Part shown: piece after piece, positions 32,982 to 42,294 of the stretch
How the letters are laid out: the number at the start of each line of letters is the position of its first letter
Position numbering within the stretch: position 1 is the first letter of the stretch
From: Haloprofundus halophilus
Lineage (GTDB): Archaea > Halobacteriota > Halobacteria > Halobacteriales > Haloferacaceae
Length of the DNA: 64,000 bases
Direction: 5' to 3'
Assembly: GCF_003439925.1 (NCBI RefSeq)
Contig: NZ_QQRR01000001.1
Location: 1-64,000, forward strand
Made by a program: the position numbers and the translations under genes
Notes under the pieces: generated by a model
What the model was told of the DNA's origin: nothing
Databases searched by the model: none
What the model saw: only the letters and a program-made list of their open reading frames with translations

Positions 32982-33419
32982 ATGGCCGACTACGACGCGG
33001 TGCTCGTCTACGACGGCGAGTGTCCGTACTGCTCCGTCGCCGCCCGCGCGCTCCGACGACTCGACGATATCGGCGCGATTTCGTGGTACGACGACGCCGC
33101 GCAGGCGGCGCTGGAGGCGCAGTTCGGCGAGACGCCGTTCGCGATGGTACTCGTCGACGCGCGGCGGGGGCGCGCGTACGCCGGTCGTTCCGCCGCCGAA
33201 GAACTCGCAGACAGAGCGGGGACGCCCGGCATCGTCAGTTCACTCGTCCGCGACAGCTACGACCGCATCGCCGCCGCCGTCGGCGCGGCCAGCGGCCGCG
33301 AGCGGGACCCCGACGACGTTCACGACAGCTATCCGTTGACCGACGCGGCCCGCGAGCAGTTCGACGCGCTCGTCGCGGCGGCGGCGGCCGAACGGCCCGA
33401 AGCGTTGGAGCGGACGTGA
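32982..33419 (+). CDS. DCC-family thiol-disulfide oxidoreductase (DUF393)
   Basis: 145 aa. VLVYDGECPYCSVAARALRR is the DxxCPxC signature of DUF393, a thioredoxin-like fold with a CPYC active site at about residues 14-17. Role in redox chemistry is inferred from the family only. Its stop overlaps the GTG start of the next gene (GTGA), so the two are co-translated. Confidence 0.85.
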   Translation: MADYDAVLVYDGECPYCSVAARALRRLDDIGAISWYDDAAQAALEAQFGETPFAMVLVDARRGRAYAGRSAAEELADRAGTPGIVSSLVRDSYDRIAAAVGAASGRERDPDDVHDSYPLTDAAREQFDALVAAAAAERPEALERT

Positions 33420-33862
33420 CCGCCGACGACAGCGGTGCGGGCGACGAGGGAACGTACACGCTCGTGGTGGAGGTAGCCACCGACACGCGGCTGACCGTCG
33501 GTGCGCTCGGGGCCGTCGAGCTGCTCGCGGGTGGCTACACGTACACCGGCAGCGCGCATGGTCCGGGCGGGTTCGCGCGCGTCGACAGACACCGCGAAGT
33601 CGCCGCCGGCGAGCGAGACGTTCGTCACTGGCACGTCGACTACCTGCTCGGCCATCCGGCGACGACGATACGCGACGTCGTCACGACACCGCGGCTGGAC
33701 GTCGAGTGTGCCGTCGCGGCCGCGCTCGACGACGGCCCGGTACCGGGGTTCGGGTCGTCGGACTGCGGGTGTCGGTCGCATCTCGCGCGCTGGCCGACCG
33801 TCGACGACGCTCGGCGGGCGGCGACGCGAGCACACGACGAAGCGCGCGGCTCGAAGGCGTGA
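33416..33862 (+). CDS. DUF123 GIY-YIG nuclease-like protein
   Basis: 148 aa, starting at GTG 33416 inside the preceding stop codon. GTYTLVVEVATDTRLTVGAL, LLAGGYTYTGSAHGPGGFAR, WHVDYLLGHPAT and PGFGSSDCGCRSHL match DUF123, an archaeal GIY-YIG nuclease-related family sometimes fused to endonuclease III. The GYTYTGSA element stands in for GIY-YIG. DNA-repair role is inferred from the family. Confidence 0.85.
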   Translation: MTADDSGAGDEGTYTLVVEVATDTRLTVGALGAVELLAGGYTYTGSAHGPGGFARVDRHREVAAGERDVRHWHVDYLLGHPATTIRDVVTTPRLDVECAVAAALDDGPVPGFGSSDCGCRSHLARWPTVDDARRAATRAHDEARGSKA

Positions 33863-33892
33863 ATCGATGAGACATCGGGAGAGCCGGTGGCC

Positions 33893-33980
33893 GGCGGACG
33901 GTCCGGGCAGAGCCGTCCGCCGACCGAACCGACGATTCTCCCTCCGTCGGCCACCAGTCCGGGCAGAGCCGGTGGTCGAC
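33893..33980. repeat. Twin hairpins with identical loops
   Basis: Hairpin 1: stem GGCGGACGG (33893-33901) / CCGTCCGCC (33913-33921). Hairpin 2: 10-bp stem 33946-33955 / 33971-33980 with one G-T pair. Both enclose the same 14-base word TCCGGGCAGAGCCG (33902-33915 and 33958-33971) although the stems differ and compensate. The gap 33863-34155 holds no gene otherwise. Confidence 0.75.
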
Positions 33981-34076
33981 GACTGCCGGTTGTCAGAGGC
34001 ACCCCGGCACTGATGAGTACGGGTGGGGGTATCTTTACATCACCTGTCGTCGTCGCTCGCCAACCCCTGACGAAGA

Positions 34077-34103
34077 GTATATAAATCCATCGCACATTTA
34101 TTT
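34077..34103 (+). promoter_or_regulatory. TATA-rich promoter region of the FilR1-type regulator
   Basis: Two TATA-like words, GTATATAAAT (34077-34086) and ACATTTATTT (34094-34103), lie 55-80 bases before ATG 34156, implying a leader of roughly 25-50 bases. Confidence 0.5.
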
Positions 34104-34155
34104 ACGATGTGTCGCATCCGAACGCTTTTGTCCGTCGTCCAGGCTACACTACCTG

Positions 34156-34941
34156 ATGAGTCAGCTGGGTCCCTCTGAGATAATGGCTGCCGTCGCCCGA
34201 CGCGGTAGCACTCTCCGCGCACTCGACGAAGGGACCCGGAAGTCGGACCTCGTCAAACGACTCTCGGTGTCGCGTTCGACGGTCGACAGGGCGATTCGGG
34301 AACTCGAAGGGCAGGGGTTGGTCGAGCGCACCGACGACGGCTACCGGCGGACGCTCGCCGGCGAACTCGTTCTCTCGGAGTACGACTGCTTCACCTCCCG
34401 TCTCGGAGGCATCGTCGAAGCACTCGACGCGCTCGGGACGCTCCATCCGAAAACCGAGTTCGACACGGCGCTTCTCGACGGCGCGGACGTCGTCTACGCC
34501 GAGAAGCACTCGCCGCACGAACCGGTCACGCGACACGGCGAAGTGGTCTCTCGCGCCGAAACCGTCCGTGCGCTCGCCCCGGCAGTTCTCCCGCAGCAGG
34601 TCCAGATATATCACGACCGTCTCATGGACGGCGAGTTGGAAGCGCAACTCGCCCTCTCGGAGGCGGTCGTCGAACGCCTGGTCACCGTCTACGACGACCT
34701 GCTACGGGAGGCGCTCTCGACCGGTCGGGCCCACATCCGACAGACGACGTCGGACCCGCCGTACAGCCTCGTCTGCGCGGAGACGCCGACGGGTCCCGAG
34801 GTGAGTCTGCTGCTGTACGGTGACACCGGCGCCTACGTGTTCATCGGCAACGACAGCCCCGAGGCGGTCGAGTGGGCGGAGTCGATGTTCGCCGAGTGGT
34901 GGACCGACGCGACTCCGCTCCCGATGCGCTCCGACCAGTAG
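34156..34941 (+). CDS. FilR1-type winged-helix transcriptional regulator, paralogue
   Basis: 261 aa, same layout as the regulator at 1330. N-terminal wHTH: LRALDEGTRKSDLVKRLSVS then RSTVDRAIRELEGQGLVER (recognition helix). C-terminal domain ends YSLVCAETPTGPEVSLLLYG and VFIGNDSPEAVEWAES. It sits next to the lactate utilisation cluster (convergent with the dehydrogenase at 35025), so it may control it, but there is no direct evidence. Confidence 0.75.
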   Translation: MSQLGPSEIMAAVARRGSTLRALDEGTRKSDLVKRLSVSRSTVDRAIRELEGQGLVERTDDGYRRTLAGELVLSEYDCFTSRLGGIVEALDALGTLHPKTEFDTALLDGADVVYAEKHSPHEPVTRHGEVVSRAETVRALAPAVLPQQVQIYHDRLMDGELEAQLALSEAVVERLVTVYDDLLREALSTGRAHIRQTTSDPPYSLVCAETPTGPEVSLLLYGDTGAYVFIGNDSPEAVEWAESMFAEWWTDATPLPMRSDQ

Positions 34942-35024
34942 CTCTCTCGGGTGCTCTGCGCGCATCCACGCAGGTGTGCGCCGGAGTCGACGCCCTCGGC
35001 GCGATGCTTACGAGCGGAAACCGG

Positions 35025-38000
35025 TTAGCTCAGCGCCTCGGCCAGTTTCTCGACGGGATGGGGCGGTTCCTCGTCGGTCGCCAAGTCACCGAGTTGCGTC
35101 CGGCAGGACGCTCCCGGCGCGACGACGGTACCGCCGGCGCGTTCGACCTGTTCGACCAGCACCTCGCCGATGGCTTCGCTCATCGAGTAGTGTTCGGCCT
35201 CGTAACCGAACGAGCCGGCCATCCCGCAGCAGCCGGAGTCGAGCGGGTCGACGTCGTAGCCCGCTCGCCGGAGTACGCCGACGGCGTGGTGGTCCTTCTT
35301 CGTCGCCTTCTGGTGACAGTGGCCGTGGTAGGTGAGGAACTCGCGGTGCCCGCCGTCGGCGAACGACATCGACTCGTCGAGGCGGAACGTGTCGACGTAC
35401 TCCAGTATCCCGTAGGTCGCGGCGGCGACGACGCCGACGTCGGTGTCGGGCGTCTCGTCGGGGGCGCGCTCCTCGGCTTTCGTCGGGTCGGTCACCGTCG
35501 CTGGCTCACCCCCGAGCAGGTCGAGGTAGTCCGACTGGAACATCACCGCGTCGGAGGGCTCGACGACGACGACGTCCCAGCCGTCGCGGACTCGCGGGGC
35601 CAGTTCGGCGACGTTCGACTCGGCGGTTTCGTACGCCTCGTCGAGAAACCCCTTCGAGAACGCCGGTCGACCGCTGTCGGCGACGTCGCTCGGCACGCGG
35701 ACGTGGACGCCGGCGGCCTCCAGCACTCTGACGGCCGCCTTACCCGCCTCGGGGTGGTTGAAGTTCGTGTACGTGTCGGGGACCAACAGCGCCTTGCGCG
35801 TCGCCTGCGACTCGGAAACGCGCGACCCGCCGCGACTCTCGAACCACGCCCCGAACGGTTGGGCGTGGAACGTCGGGAGCGTCCGGTCGGAGGCGATGCC
35901 CACGGTCTTTTCTAGCACAGTCCGCGCGCCCGGGACCTTCGTCGCCCAGTTCGAGAGCGGGGCGAACCGCGACCCGAGCGCCGAGAGCGAGGCGACGTTC
36001 GCGAACAGTCGGTCGCGTAGACTCGCACCGTGACGCTCGTGGTGCTCGTGGGTCACCTCGGCTTTGAGTTTCGCCATGTCGACCTCGCTCGGACAGTCGC
36101 GCGCGCAGCCCTTGCAGCCGATGCAGAGCTCCATCACCTCGTGCATGAACTCGACGTCGAACTGCGCTTCCTCGCCGAGGTCGCCGCTCATCGCCTGTCG
36201 GAGCATGTTCGCGCGTCCTCGCGTCGACAGCGACTCCTCGTCGGCGGCGCGGTACGTCGGGCACATCACGCCGCCCACCGTGGACTGCCCGCCGCGACAG
36301 CCCCCGCAGCCGTGACAGAGTTCGACCATCCCCTGAAAGCCGTTCTCGTTCTCCCAGTTCAGCGCCGGGTCGAACCCTGCGTCGAACTCGTAGTCGGGGG
36401 ACAGCCGGAGGTTCTCGGTCATGTCGGCGTCTCCGCAGACGTTCCCCGGGTTCAGAATCCAGTCGGGGTCGTACGCCGACTTCAGGTCGCGGAACGCGTT
36501 CCAGAGACGTTCGCCGTACAGCTTTCGGTTCCACTGCGTCCGCGCGCGGCCGTCGCCGTGCTCGCCCGACACCGACCCGCCGTACTCGACGACGAGATCC
36601 GTCGCGGCGTCGGCGATGGCTTCCATCTCCGCGACCCCTTCTACGGTCTTGGTGTTCGTCAGCGGGCGGATGTGGAGCACGCCTGGCCCGGCGTGGGCGT
36701 AGTAGCTGGCGAACGTGTCGTGTTCGTCGAGAATCTCCTGGAAGTCGGCGACGTAGTCCGGGAGGTTCTCGGCGGGAATCGCGGTGTCCTCGATGTAGGC
36801 GATGTGTTTGGCGTCGGACGTGCGCGACAGCAGGATGGGCAGCCCCGATTTGCGCATCTTCCAGAACTTCGCCATCGTCTCGTCGTCGTGGGCCTCCATC
36901 GCGGTGACGGCGTAGCGTTCTTTCTCGGTCTTGTCGGCCGCGCCCGGCGACGGGTCGGCCGTCGATAGCTCTCTGTTCACTCTGTCGGCGACCAGGTCGG
37001 CGACCCGTTGGCGGCCGTGGTCGCCGTCCTCGGCGTAGAACTCGACGAGCAAGACGGAGTCCGTCCCCTCGGGGAGCAAGCCGACCACGTCGGCGAACTC
37101 GGCGGTGTCGCGGGCCAGCGAGAGCAGCACGTCGTCCATCACTTCGACGGCGGCGGGACCGTGTTCGAGGATGGGCGCGACGTCCTCCATCGCGTCGGCG
37201 ACGCTCTCGTACGTCAGGAGCGCGACCGACTTCGTCTCGGGAATCGGTTCGAGCGAGACGGTCGCCTCGGTGACGACCGCGAGCGTCCCCTCGCTGCCCG
37301 CGAGCAGGCGCGCGAGATTCACGGTCCCCGCCTCGCTCTCGGGGTCGACTCCCGAGTCGTCGGGCGTCCGGCGCTCGCCGCGGGCCTCGTCGACGAGCAT
37401 GTCGAGATTGTACCCCGAGACGTTGCGCTTCAGGTCCGGATAACGGGCGTCTATCTCGTCGGCCGCTTCGTCGAGGACGCGAACGACTTCGGCGTAAATT
37501 CGGGGGAGAAGGTCGCTGTCGGGACCGTCGTCGCCCCACGCCGCCGACGCGGGGTCGGCCTTCTCGCGGAGTTCCGACACCTCGATTTCGCCGAATCTCG
37601 TCACGGTGCCGTCGGCGAGGACGGCCTCGACTTCCTCGACGTAGTAGTCGGTCTTCCCGTACTTCAGCGAGTGCGACCCCGTGGAGTTGTTGCCGATGGC
37701 GCCGCCGATGGCGCTGCGGTCGCCCCACGCCGGGTCGGGCGCGAACTTGAGGCCGTGCGGTGCGAGCTCCTCGTTGAGTTCGCCGAGTATCGTCCCCGCC
37801 TGCGCCGTCGCTTCTCTTCGCTTGGGGTCGATGTCGACGACGCCGTCCATGTACCGGGAGAAATCGAGAACGACCGCCTCGTTGACGGCTTGCCCGGCGA
37901 GACTCGTGCCCCCGCCGCGTGGGAGGACCGGAATCTCGCGCCGGGCGCAGTAGTCGACGACCGCCGTCACGTCGGCCGTCGACGTGGGGAAGACGACGCC

Positions 38001-38219
38001 GACGGGCGTCACCTCGTAGGCGGAGGCGTCGGTCGCGTACAACTGCCGGGTGTACTCGTCGAAGCGCACGTCGCCGTCGACGCGCGACTGGAGGTCGCGG
38101 ACGAGCCCGGGACGGGCCACGTCGCCGCCGACGTAGTCGTAGTTCGCCGCGGCGTCCGTCGCGGGCTCGGCGTCCCCCGACGACTTCGCGGACCCGGCGG
38201 AAGAAGAGTGAGATACCAT
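35025..38219 (-). CDS. FAD-linked, Fe-S D-lactate (2-hydroxyacid) dehydrogenase
   Basis: 1064 aa fusion. Residues 60-300 are a PCMH-type FAD-binding domain (PVLPRGGGTSLAGQAV, SAIGGAIGNNSTGSHSLKYG), followed by the FAD-oxidase C-terminal domain with GSVSGEHGDGRARTQW. Then a 4Fe-4S module (CHGCGGCRGG with VMCPTYR, and CIGCKGCARDCPSEV) and a CCG/HdrD-like domain (YHGHCHQKA, GCCGMAGSFGYEAEHY). This matches Dld-type membrane-associated dehydrogenases of haloarchaea that pass electrons to the respiratory chain. Divergent from the lut-type genes, so D-lactate is the best substrate guess. TATA box 38244-38252 predicts a leaderless mRNA. Confidence 0.88.
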   Translation of the reverse strand: MVSHSSSAGSAKSSGDAEPATDAAANYDYVGGDVARPGLVRDLQSRVDGDVRFDEYTRQLYATDASAYEVTPVGVVFPTSTADVTAVVDYCARREIPVLPRGGGTSLAGQAVNEAVVLDFSRYMDGVVDIDPKRREATAQAGTILGELNEELAPHGLKFAPDPAWGDRSAIGGAIGNNSTGSHSLKYGKTDYYVEEVEAVLADGTVTRFGEIEVSELREKADPASAAWGDDGPDSDLLPRIYAEVVRVLDEAADEIDARYPDLKRNVSGYNLDMLVDEARGERRTPDDSGVDPESEAGTVNLARLLAGSEGTLAVVTEATVSLEPIPETKSVALLTYESVADAMEDVAPILEHGPAAVEVMDDVLLSLARDTAEFADVVGLLPEGTDSVLLVEFYAEDGDHGRQRVADLVADRVNRELSTADPSPGAADKTEKERYAVTAMEAHDDETMAKFWKMRKSGLPILLSRTSDAKHIAYIEDTAIPAENLPDYVADFQEILDEHDTFASYYAHAGPGVLHIRPLTNTKTVEGVAEMEAIADAATDLVVEYGGSVSGEHGDGRARTQWNRKLYGERLWNAFRDLKSAYDPDWILNPGNVCGDADMTENLRLSPDYEFDAGFDPALNWENENGFQGMVELCHGCGGCRGGQSTVGGVMCPTYRAADEESLSTRGRANMLRQAMSGDLGEEAQFDVEFMHEVMELCIGCKGCARDCPSEVDMAKLKAEVTHEHHERHGASLRDRLFANVASLSALGSRFAPLSNWATKVPGARTVLEKTVGIASDRTLPTFHAQPFGAWFESRGGSRVSESQATRKALLVPDTYTNFNHPEAGKAAVRVLEAAGVHVRVPSDVADSGRPAFSKGFLDEAYETAESNVAELAPRVRDGWDVVVVEPSDAVMFQSDYLDLLGGEPATVTDPTKAEERAPDETPDTDVGVVAAATYGILEYVDTFRLDESMSFADGGHREFLTYHGHCHQKATKKDHHAVGVLRRAGYDVDPLDSGCCGMAGSFGYEAEHYSMSEAIGEVLVEQVERAGGTVVAPGASCRTQLGDLATDEEPPHPVEKLAEALS

Positions 38220-38243
38220 CGTCTATGTGTTGTGTGGTATCGT

Positions 38244-38252
38244 ACTATAAAC
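38244..38252 (-). promoter_or_regulatory. TATA box of the D-lactate dehydrogenase-type gene
   Basis: Minus-strand GTTTATAGT about 29 bases upstream of start codon 38219, within the 125-base divergent control region shared with lutC. Confidence 0.75.
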
Positions 38253-38344
38253 GTCCGGACGAGGCAGCGCGAGACGACGCGGTAGTCCGTCGGCTCTCCC
38301 GGCTTTCGGCCGTTCGTTTCACGAGCTCTGCAACCGAAAGCACA

Positions 38345-38869
38345 ATGGCAGACGCCACGCTAAGTGGTGACATGACTACTGCCACACTGTCGACGTTCGA
38401 ACGGTCTCTCGGGCGGCTCGACGTGGAGTCGACTCGAACGAGCGCCGACGAGTTGGGCGAGACGCTCGCGTCGGTCACCCTCGACCCGGTCGTCGGCGCA
38501 CCGCTGCCGTTCGAGAACTACTCGCTGCCCGACTGGATACGGACCGACCCGACACCGGCCGAACTGGAGCAAGCGAAGACGGGCGTCACGGCCGCCGAGA
38601 TGGCCGTCGCCGACTACGGCAGCGTCGTGATTCGCGCGACGCCCGACGCCACAGAGCAGGTGAGCCTCTTCCCGGACGTCCACGTCGCCGTCGTCCGCGC
38701 CGCGGACGTGGTCCCCGGGATGCCCGAGGCGTTCGAGCGACTCGCCGAGTGGACCGCCGAGGGCGACAGCGCCATCGTCGCCACGGGACCGAGCGCGACG
38801 GCCGACATGGGCGCGCTCGTGAAGGGCGCCCACGGTCCCAAAGAAGTGCACGTGGTGGTCGTCGAATGA
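38345..38869 (+). CDS. lutC: LutC-like LUD-domain protein
   Basis: 174 aa. A LUD domain typical of LutC/YkgG: GVTAAEMAVADYGSVVIRAT, VSLFPDVHVAVVRAADVVPG, GPSATADMGALVKGAHGPKE near the C-terminus. Part of the LutABC system for L-lactate oxidation. The stop overlaps the start of the next gene (ATGA), so the two are coupled. Divergent from the D-lactate dehydrogenase gene. Confidence 0.88.
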   Translation: MADATLSGDMTTATLSTFERSLGRLDVESTRTSADELGETLASVTLDPVVGAPLPFENYSLPDWIRTDPTPAELEQAKTGVTAAEMAVADYGSVVIRATPDATEQVSLFPDVHVAVVRAADVVPGMPEAFERLAEWTAEGDSAIVATGPSATADMGALVKGAHGPKEVHVVVVE

Positions 38870-41139
38870 GTTCGACGCGCGACGAGAAGGCGGCGCGAAT
38901 CCGGCACTTCCTCGCCACCGAGGGCGACGCCGTCGCCGAGGGGACCCGCGGCTTCAACGCCGGGCGCTACGAGTCGGTCGCGAGACTCGACGACTACGAG
39001 GAACTGAAAGACCGCGCCCGCGCCATCAAGGAGGACGCCATCGAGCGTCTCCCCGAACTCGTCGACCAGTTGCGGGAGTCGGTCGAAGCCAACGGCGGCA
39101 CCCTCTACGTCGCCGACGACGCCGACGACGCCAACCGCTACATCCGCGAGGTTGCCGAGCGCAAAGACGCCGAAACCCTCGTCAAGAGCAAGTCGATGAC
39201 GACCGAGGAGCTGGAGGTCAACGACGCGCTCCAGTCGGACGGCGTCGACGTGGTCGAGACGGACCTCGGCGAGTGGGTGATCCAACTCGCCGACGAGGCG
39301 CCGTCGCACATCGTCGCACCCGCCATCCACAAGTCGCGGGAGGGCATCGCCGACCTGTTCGAGGCGACGTTCGACACCGAGGAACCGCTCGAAACCGCCG
39401 AGGAACTGACCGCGTTCGCCCGCGAGAAACTGGGCGAGCGCATCGCCGAGGCCGACGTGGGGATGACCGGCGCGAACTTCATCGCCGCCGACTCGGGGAC
39501 GCTGCTGCTCGTCACGAGCGAGGGCAACGCGAGAAAGTCGGCGGTCGTTCCAGACACGCACGTCGCCGTCGCGGGTGTCGAGAAGATCGTCCCCTCGGTC
39601 ACCGACTTCCAGCCGTTCGTCGAACTCATCGGCCGCTCCGGCACCGGTCAGGATATCACCTCGTACATCTCGCTTCTGACGCCGCCGGTCGACTCGCCGA
39701 CCGTCGAGTTCGACGACCCCGACGTGCCGATGACCGCCGGGGGGACGGAGCGCGACGGTAGCTCTGTACCGTCGCGCACTTCTGACCGAGAGTTCCACCT
39801 CGTCCTCGTCGACAACGGGCGGATGGCGATGCGAGAGGACGAGCAGTTGAAGGAGACGCTCTACTGCATCCGGTGTTCGGCGTGCGCCAACTCCTGCGGG
39901 AACTTCCAGAGCGTCGGCGGGCACGCTTTCGGCGGCGAGACGTACTCGGGCGGTATCGCCACGGGCTGGGAGACCGGCATCGAGGGTCTCGACGTGGCCG
40001 CCGAGTTCAACGACCTCTGCACCGGCTGTTCGCGCTGCGTGAACGCCTGTCCGGTCAAAATCGACATCCCGTGGATAAACACGGTCGTCAGAGACCGCAT
40101 CAACCGGGGGGAAGGAGGGAGGCTCGACTTCCTCGTCGAAGGACTGACTCCGGACGCCGAACCCGGCGGGCTGGACCTCGGCAAACGCTTCTTCGGCAAC
40201 TTCTCGACGGTAGCAAAACTCGGGAGCGCCACCGCGCCGGTCTCGAACTGGCTGGCGGGGACGCGCCCCGCGCGGCGGCTGCTGGCCGAGACGGTCGGCG
40301 TCGACCCCCGACGCGAACTCCCCGCGTTTCGGCGCGAGACGTTCCGCGCCTGGTTCGAGCGCCGCGGCGGGTCGGAAGTGCCGCAGGCGAGGGCGAGACG
40401 GGAGGCCGTCGTCTACCCGGACCTCTACACGAACCACGTGCAGGTCGAACGCGGGAAGGCGGCGGTCAAGACGCTCGAAGCGCTCGGCGTCCACGTCGTC
40501 GTTCCCGACGTGCCGTCGAGCGGCCGCGCCCCGCTCTCGCAGGGGATGGTGTCGACCGCCGAGGGTCACGCTCACGAGGTGTACGCGGCGCTGGCCGAGC
40601 ACATCGACGCCGACCGCGACGTCGTCGTCGTCGAGCCCTCGGACCTGGCGATGTTCCGCCGCGAGTACGAGAAGTTCCTCGCGCCCAAGTCGTTCGAGCG
40701 ACTCGATATGCACAGCTACGAGGTGATGGAGTACGTCTACGGGCTGCTCCACGCCGGCGCCGAGTCGACGCTCCTGTCGGCCCCCGACGAGAGAGACGCC
40801 GACGAGAGAGACGCCGACGACGCGGGCGTCGCGTACCACAGTCACTGCCAGCAGCGGACGCTCGGACTCGAATCGTACACCGTCGCCGTGCTCGAGGACC
40901 TCGGCTACGACGTGGTCACCTCCGAGACGGAGTGTTGCGGGATGGCCGGGTCGTTCGGCTACAAACGCGAGTACTACGAACTGAGCATGGACGTCGGCGA
41001 ACCCATCCGCGAACAGTTCGAGGCCGCGGACGCGGCCGACCGGGCCGTCGTCGCCTCGGGGACGTCCTGTCTCGAACAACTGGACGCGTTGCTCTCGCGG
41101 CCGACGCAGCACCCCGTCGAACTCGTCGCCCCGCGCTGA
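38866..41139 (+). CDS. lutB: LutB-LutA-type fusion: LUD, 4Fe-4S and CCG domains
   Basis: 757 aa. Residues 1-330 are a LutB-like LUD domain (VKSKSMTTEELEVNDALQ, EWVIQLADEAPSHIVAPAIH, GMTGANFIAADSGTLLLVTS). Residues about 325-420 carry two 4Fe-4S sites (CIRCSACANSC, CTGCSRCVNACP). The C-terminal 250 residues contain one CCG domain (SHCQQRTLG, ECCGMAGSFGY) as in LutA/GlpC. The three-protein bacterial L-lactate dehydrogenase is therefore reduced to two coupled genes here. A small internal repeat DERDADERDADD sits in a linker near residue 645. Confidence 0.88.
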   Translation: MSSTRDEKAARIRHFLATEGDAVAEGTRGFNAGRYESVARLDDYEELKDRARAIKEDAIERLPELVDQLRESVEANGGTLYVADDADDANRYIREVAERKDAETLVKSKSMTTEELEVNDALQSDGVDVVETDLGEWVIQLADEAPSHIVAPAIHKSREGIADLFEATFDTEEPLETAEELTAFAREKLGERIAEADVGMTGANFIAADSGTLLLVTSEGNARKSAVVPDTHVAVAGVEKIVPSVTDFQPFVELIGRSGTGQDITSYISLLTPPVDSPTVEFDDPDVPMTAGGTERDGSSVPSRTSDREFHLVLVDNGRMAMREDEQLKETLYCIRCSACANSCGNFQSVGGHAFGGETYSGGIATGWETGIEGLDVAAEFNDLCTGCSRCVNACPVKIDIPWINTVVRDRINRGEGGRLDFLVEGLTPDAEPGGLDLGKRFFGNFSTVAKLGSATAPVSNWLAGTRPARRLLAETVGVDPRRELPAFRRETFRAWFERRGGSEVPQARARREAVVYPDLYTNHVQVERGKAAVKTLEALGVHVVVPDVPSSGRAPLSQGMVSTAEGHAHEVYAALAEHIDADRDVVVVEPSDLAMFRREYEKFLAPKSFERLDMHSYEVMEYVYGLLHAGAESTLLSAPDERDADERDADDAGVAYHSHCQQRTLGLESYTVAVLEDLGYDVVTSETECCGMAGSFGYKREYYELSMDVGEPIREQFEAADAADRAVVASGTSCLEQLDALLSRPTQHPVELVAPR

Positions 41140-41176
41140 GCCGCCCCCGTCTTCGAGACTCGGAGCGCGTCGTCGC

Positions 41177-41809
41177 TCACTCTTCGACGACGACGCCGCC
41201 GCGCATCCCCATCGCCCTGTGCGGGGTACAGAAGTACTTCGTCGTTCCCGTCTCGTCGAACGTCCGCTCGAAGGTGTGGCCTTCGTCGGCGACGAGTTCG
41301 CTCTCGAAACTGCCGTCCTCGGCTATCACGTCGTGAGTACCGCCCGCGCCGGTCCACTCCCAGACGACGGTCGTCCCCGGCGAGACGCGAATCGCGGTCG
41401 GTTCGTAGGCGTGCGGACCCTCGATGCCGTCCGCGCCGACCATCACCGTCACCTCGGCCTCGCCGGTTCGGTCGGCGAACCCGTCGTAGTTGTCGGTCGG
41501 CCCGAACCACGACTCCCACTCCTCGTCGGGCGTCTCGGTCTCCGCCGACTCCGTCTGCGCCCCCTCCGTCGTCTCCGTCTGCGCCCCCTCCGCCGACTCC
41601 GTCGGCGCCCCCGTCCGAGTCCCGTTCGACTCGCCGGTGCCACCGGTTTCGCCGTCGGTCGGCGTCGCGTCCGACCCCGCCTCGCCCGTCGAGCAACCGG
41701 CGAGCGCTGTCGCCGTCCCGACGGCGGCCGCACCGGCCGCTCGGAGGGTCTGTCGTCTGGAGAACGTCGGGAGGGAATCTCGTCCGTCACCGGCTCGATT
41801 TCGGGTCAC
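41177..41809 (-). CDS. Halocyanin-type blue copper lipoprotein
   Basis: 210 aa from GTG 41809. A Tat-type signal (TFSRRQTLRAAGAAAVG) ends in a lipobox (ALAGC), so it is probably exported folded and lipid-anchored. A Ser/Thr/Glu-rich spacer with repeated EGAQTE words follows, then a cupredoxin domain (about 110-210) with copper ligands His in GGTHDVI and Cys, His and Met in YFCTPHRAMGM. It likely carries electrons at the outer face of the membrane. GTG 41809 is chosen because a GGTTTTCG box lies about 28 bases upstream and the twin arginine then falls 18 residues from the start; longer starts are possible. Confidence 0.85.
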   Translation of the reverse strand: MTRNRAGDGRDSLPTFSRRQTLRAAGAAAVGTATALAGCSTGEAGSDATPTDGETGGTGESNGTRTGAPTESAEGAQTETTEGAQTESAETETPDEEWESWFGPTDNYDGFADRTGEAEVTVMVGADGIEGPHAYEPTAIRVSPGTTVVWEWTGAGGTHDVIAEDGSFESELVADEGHTFERTFDETGTTKYFCTPHRAMGMRGGVVVEE

Positions 41810-41964
41810 GCCGACGAGGACGACGGCCGCACGAAAACCGTTCACTGCGAGACTCACGTGCTGAGAACTGTCCGGCGGAGAGTGACGGACGGTGAAACGA
41901 CGTCGCGGTCGGTTCGCCCGTCCGCGGTGCGACCGGCGTCCGACGCCGCGCTCGGACTCTACGA

Positions 41965-41973
41965 ACATTAAAG
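41965..41973 (+). promoter_or_regulatory. TATA box of the PRC-barrel gene
   Basis: ACATTAAAG about 29 bases before ATG 41998, which favours that start over ATG 41986. Confidence 0.6.
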
Positions 41974-41997
41974 ACCCGGGCCTCCATGAGGGCGAGT

Positions 41998-42288
41998 ATG
42001 GACGGGACGCCACAAGAAATCACGACGCTCGTCGGCCGAGAGGTGTACTCCAACAACGGGGTGTACGTCGGCGAAGTCGAAGACGTTCGCCTCGACCTCG
42101 ACCAGGAAGTCGTCACGGGACTCGCCCTCGCCGAACTGAACCGAGAGCTGTTCGAAGGCCGCATCGAGCGCGGCAAGGGAGTACTCATCCCGTACCGCTG
42201 GGTTCGCGCCGTCGGCGACGTCGTCCTCATCAACGACGTCATCGAGCGTTTGAAACAACCGGAAGAAGAGTCAGAAATCGCGGTCTAA
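41998..42288 (+). CDS. PRC-barrel domain protein
   Basis: 96 aa. ITTLVGREVYSNNGVYVGEV and EDVRLDLDQEVVTGLAL are the PRC-barrel pattern; the tail is IPYRWVRAVGDVVLINDVIE. Haloarchaea carry many such small proteins; roles may include RNA processing (RimM-like) or CdpB-type cell division. CdpB-like proteins have this length and the YRWVRAVGDVV end, so a CdpB role is possible. It is convergent with the DHH gene (6-base gap). Confidence 0.85.
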   Translation: MDGTPQEITTLVGREVYSNNGVYVGEVEDVRLDLDQEVVTGLALAELNRELFEGRIERGKGVLIPYRWVRAVGDVVLINDVIERLKQPEEESEIAV

Positions 42289-42294
42289 CGCGGC

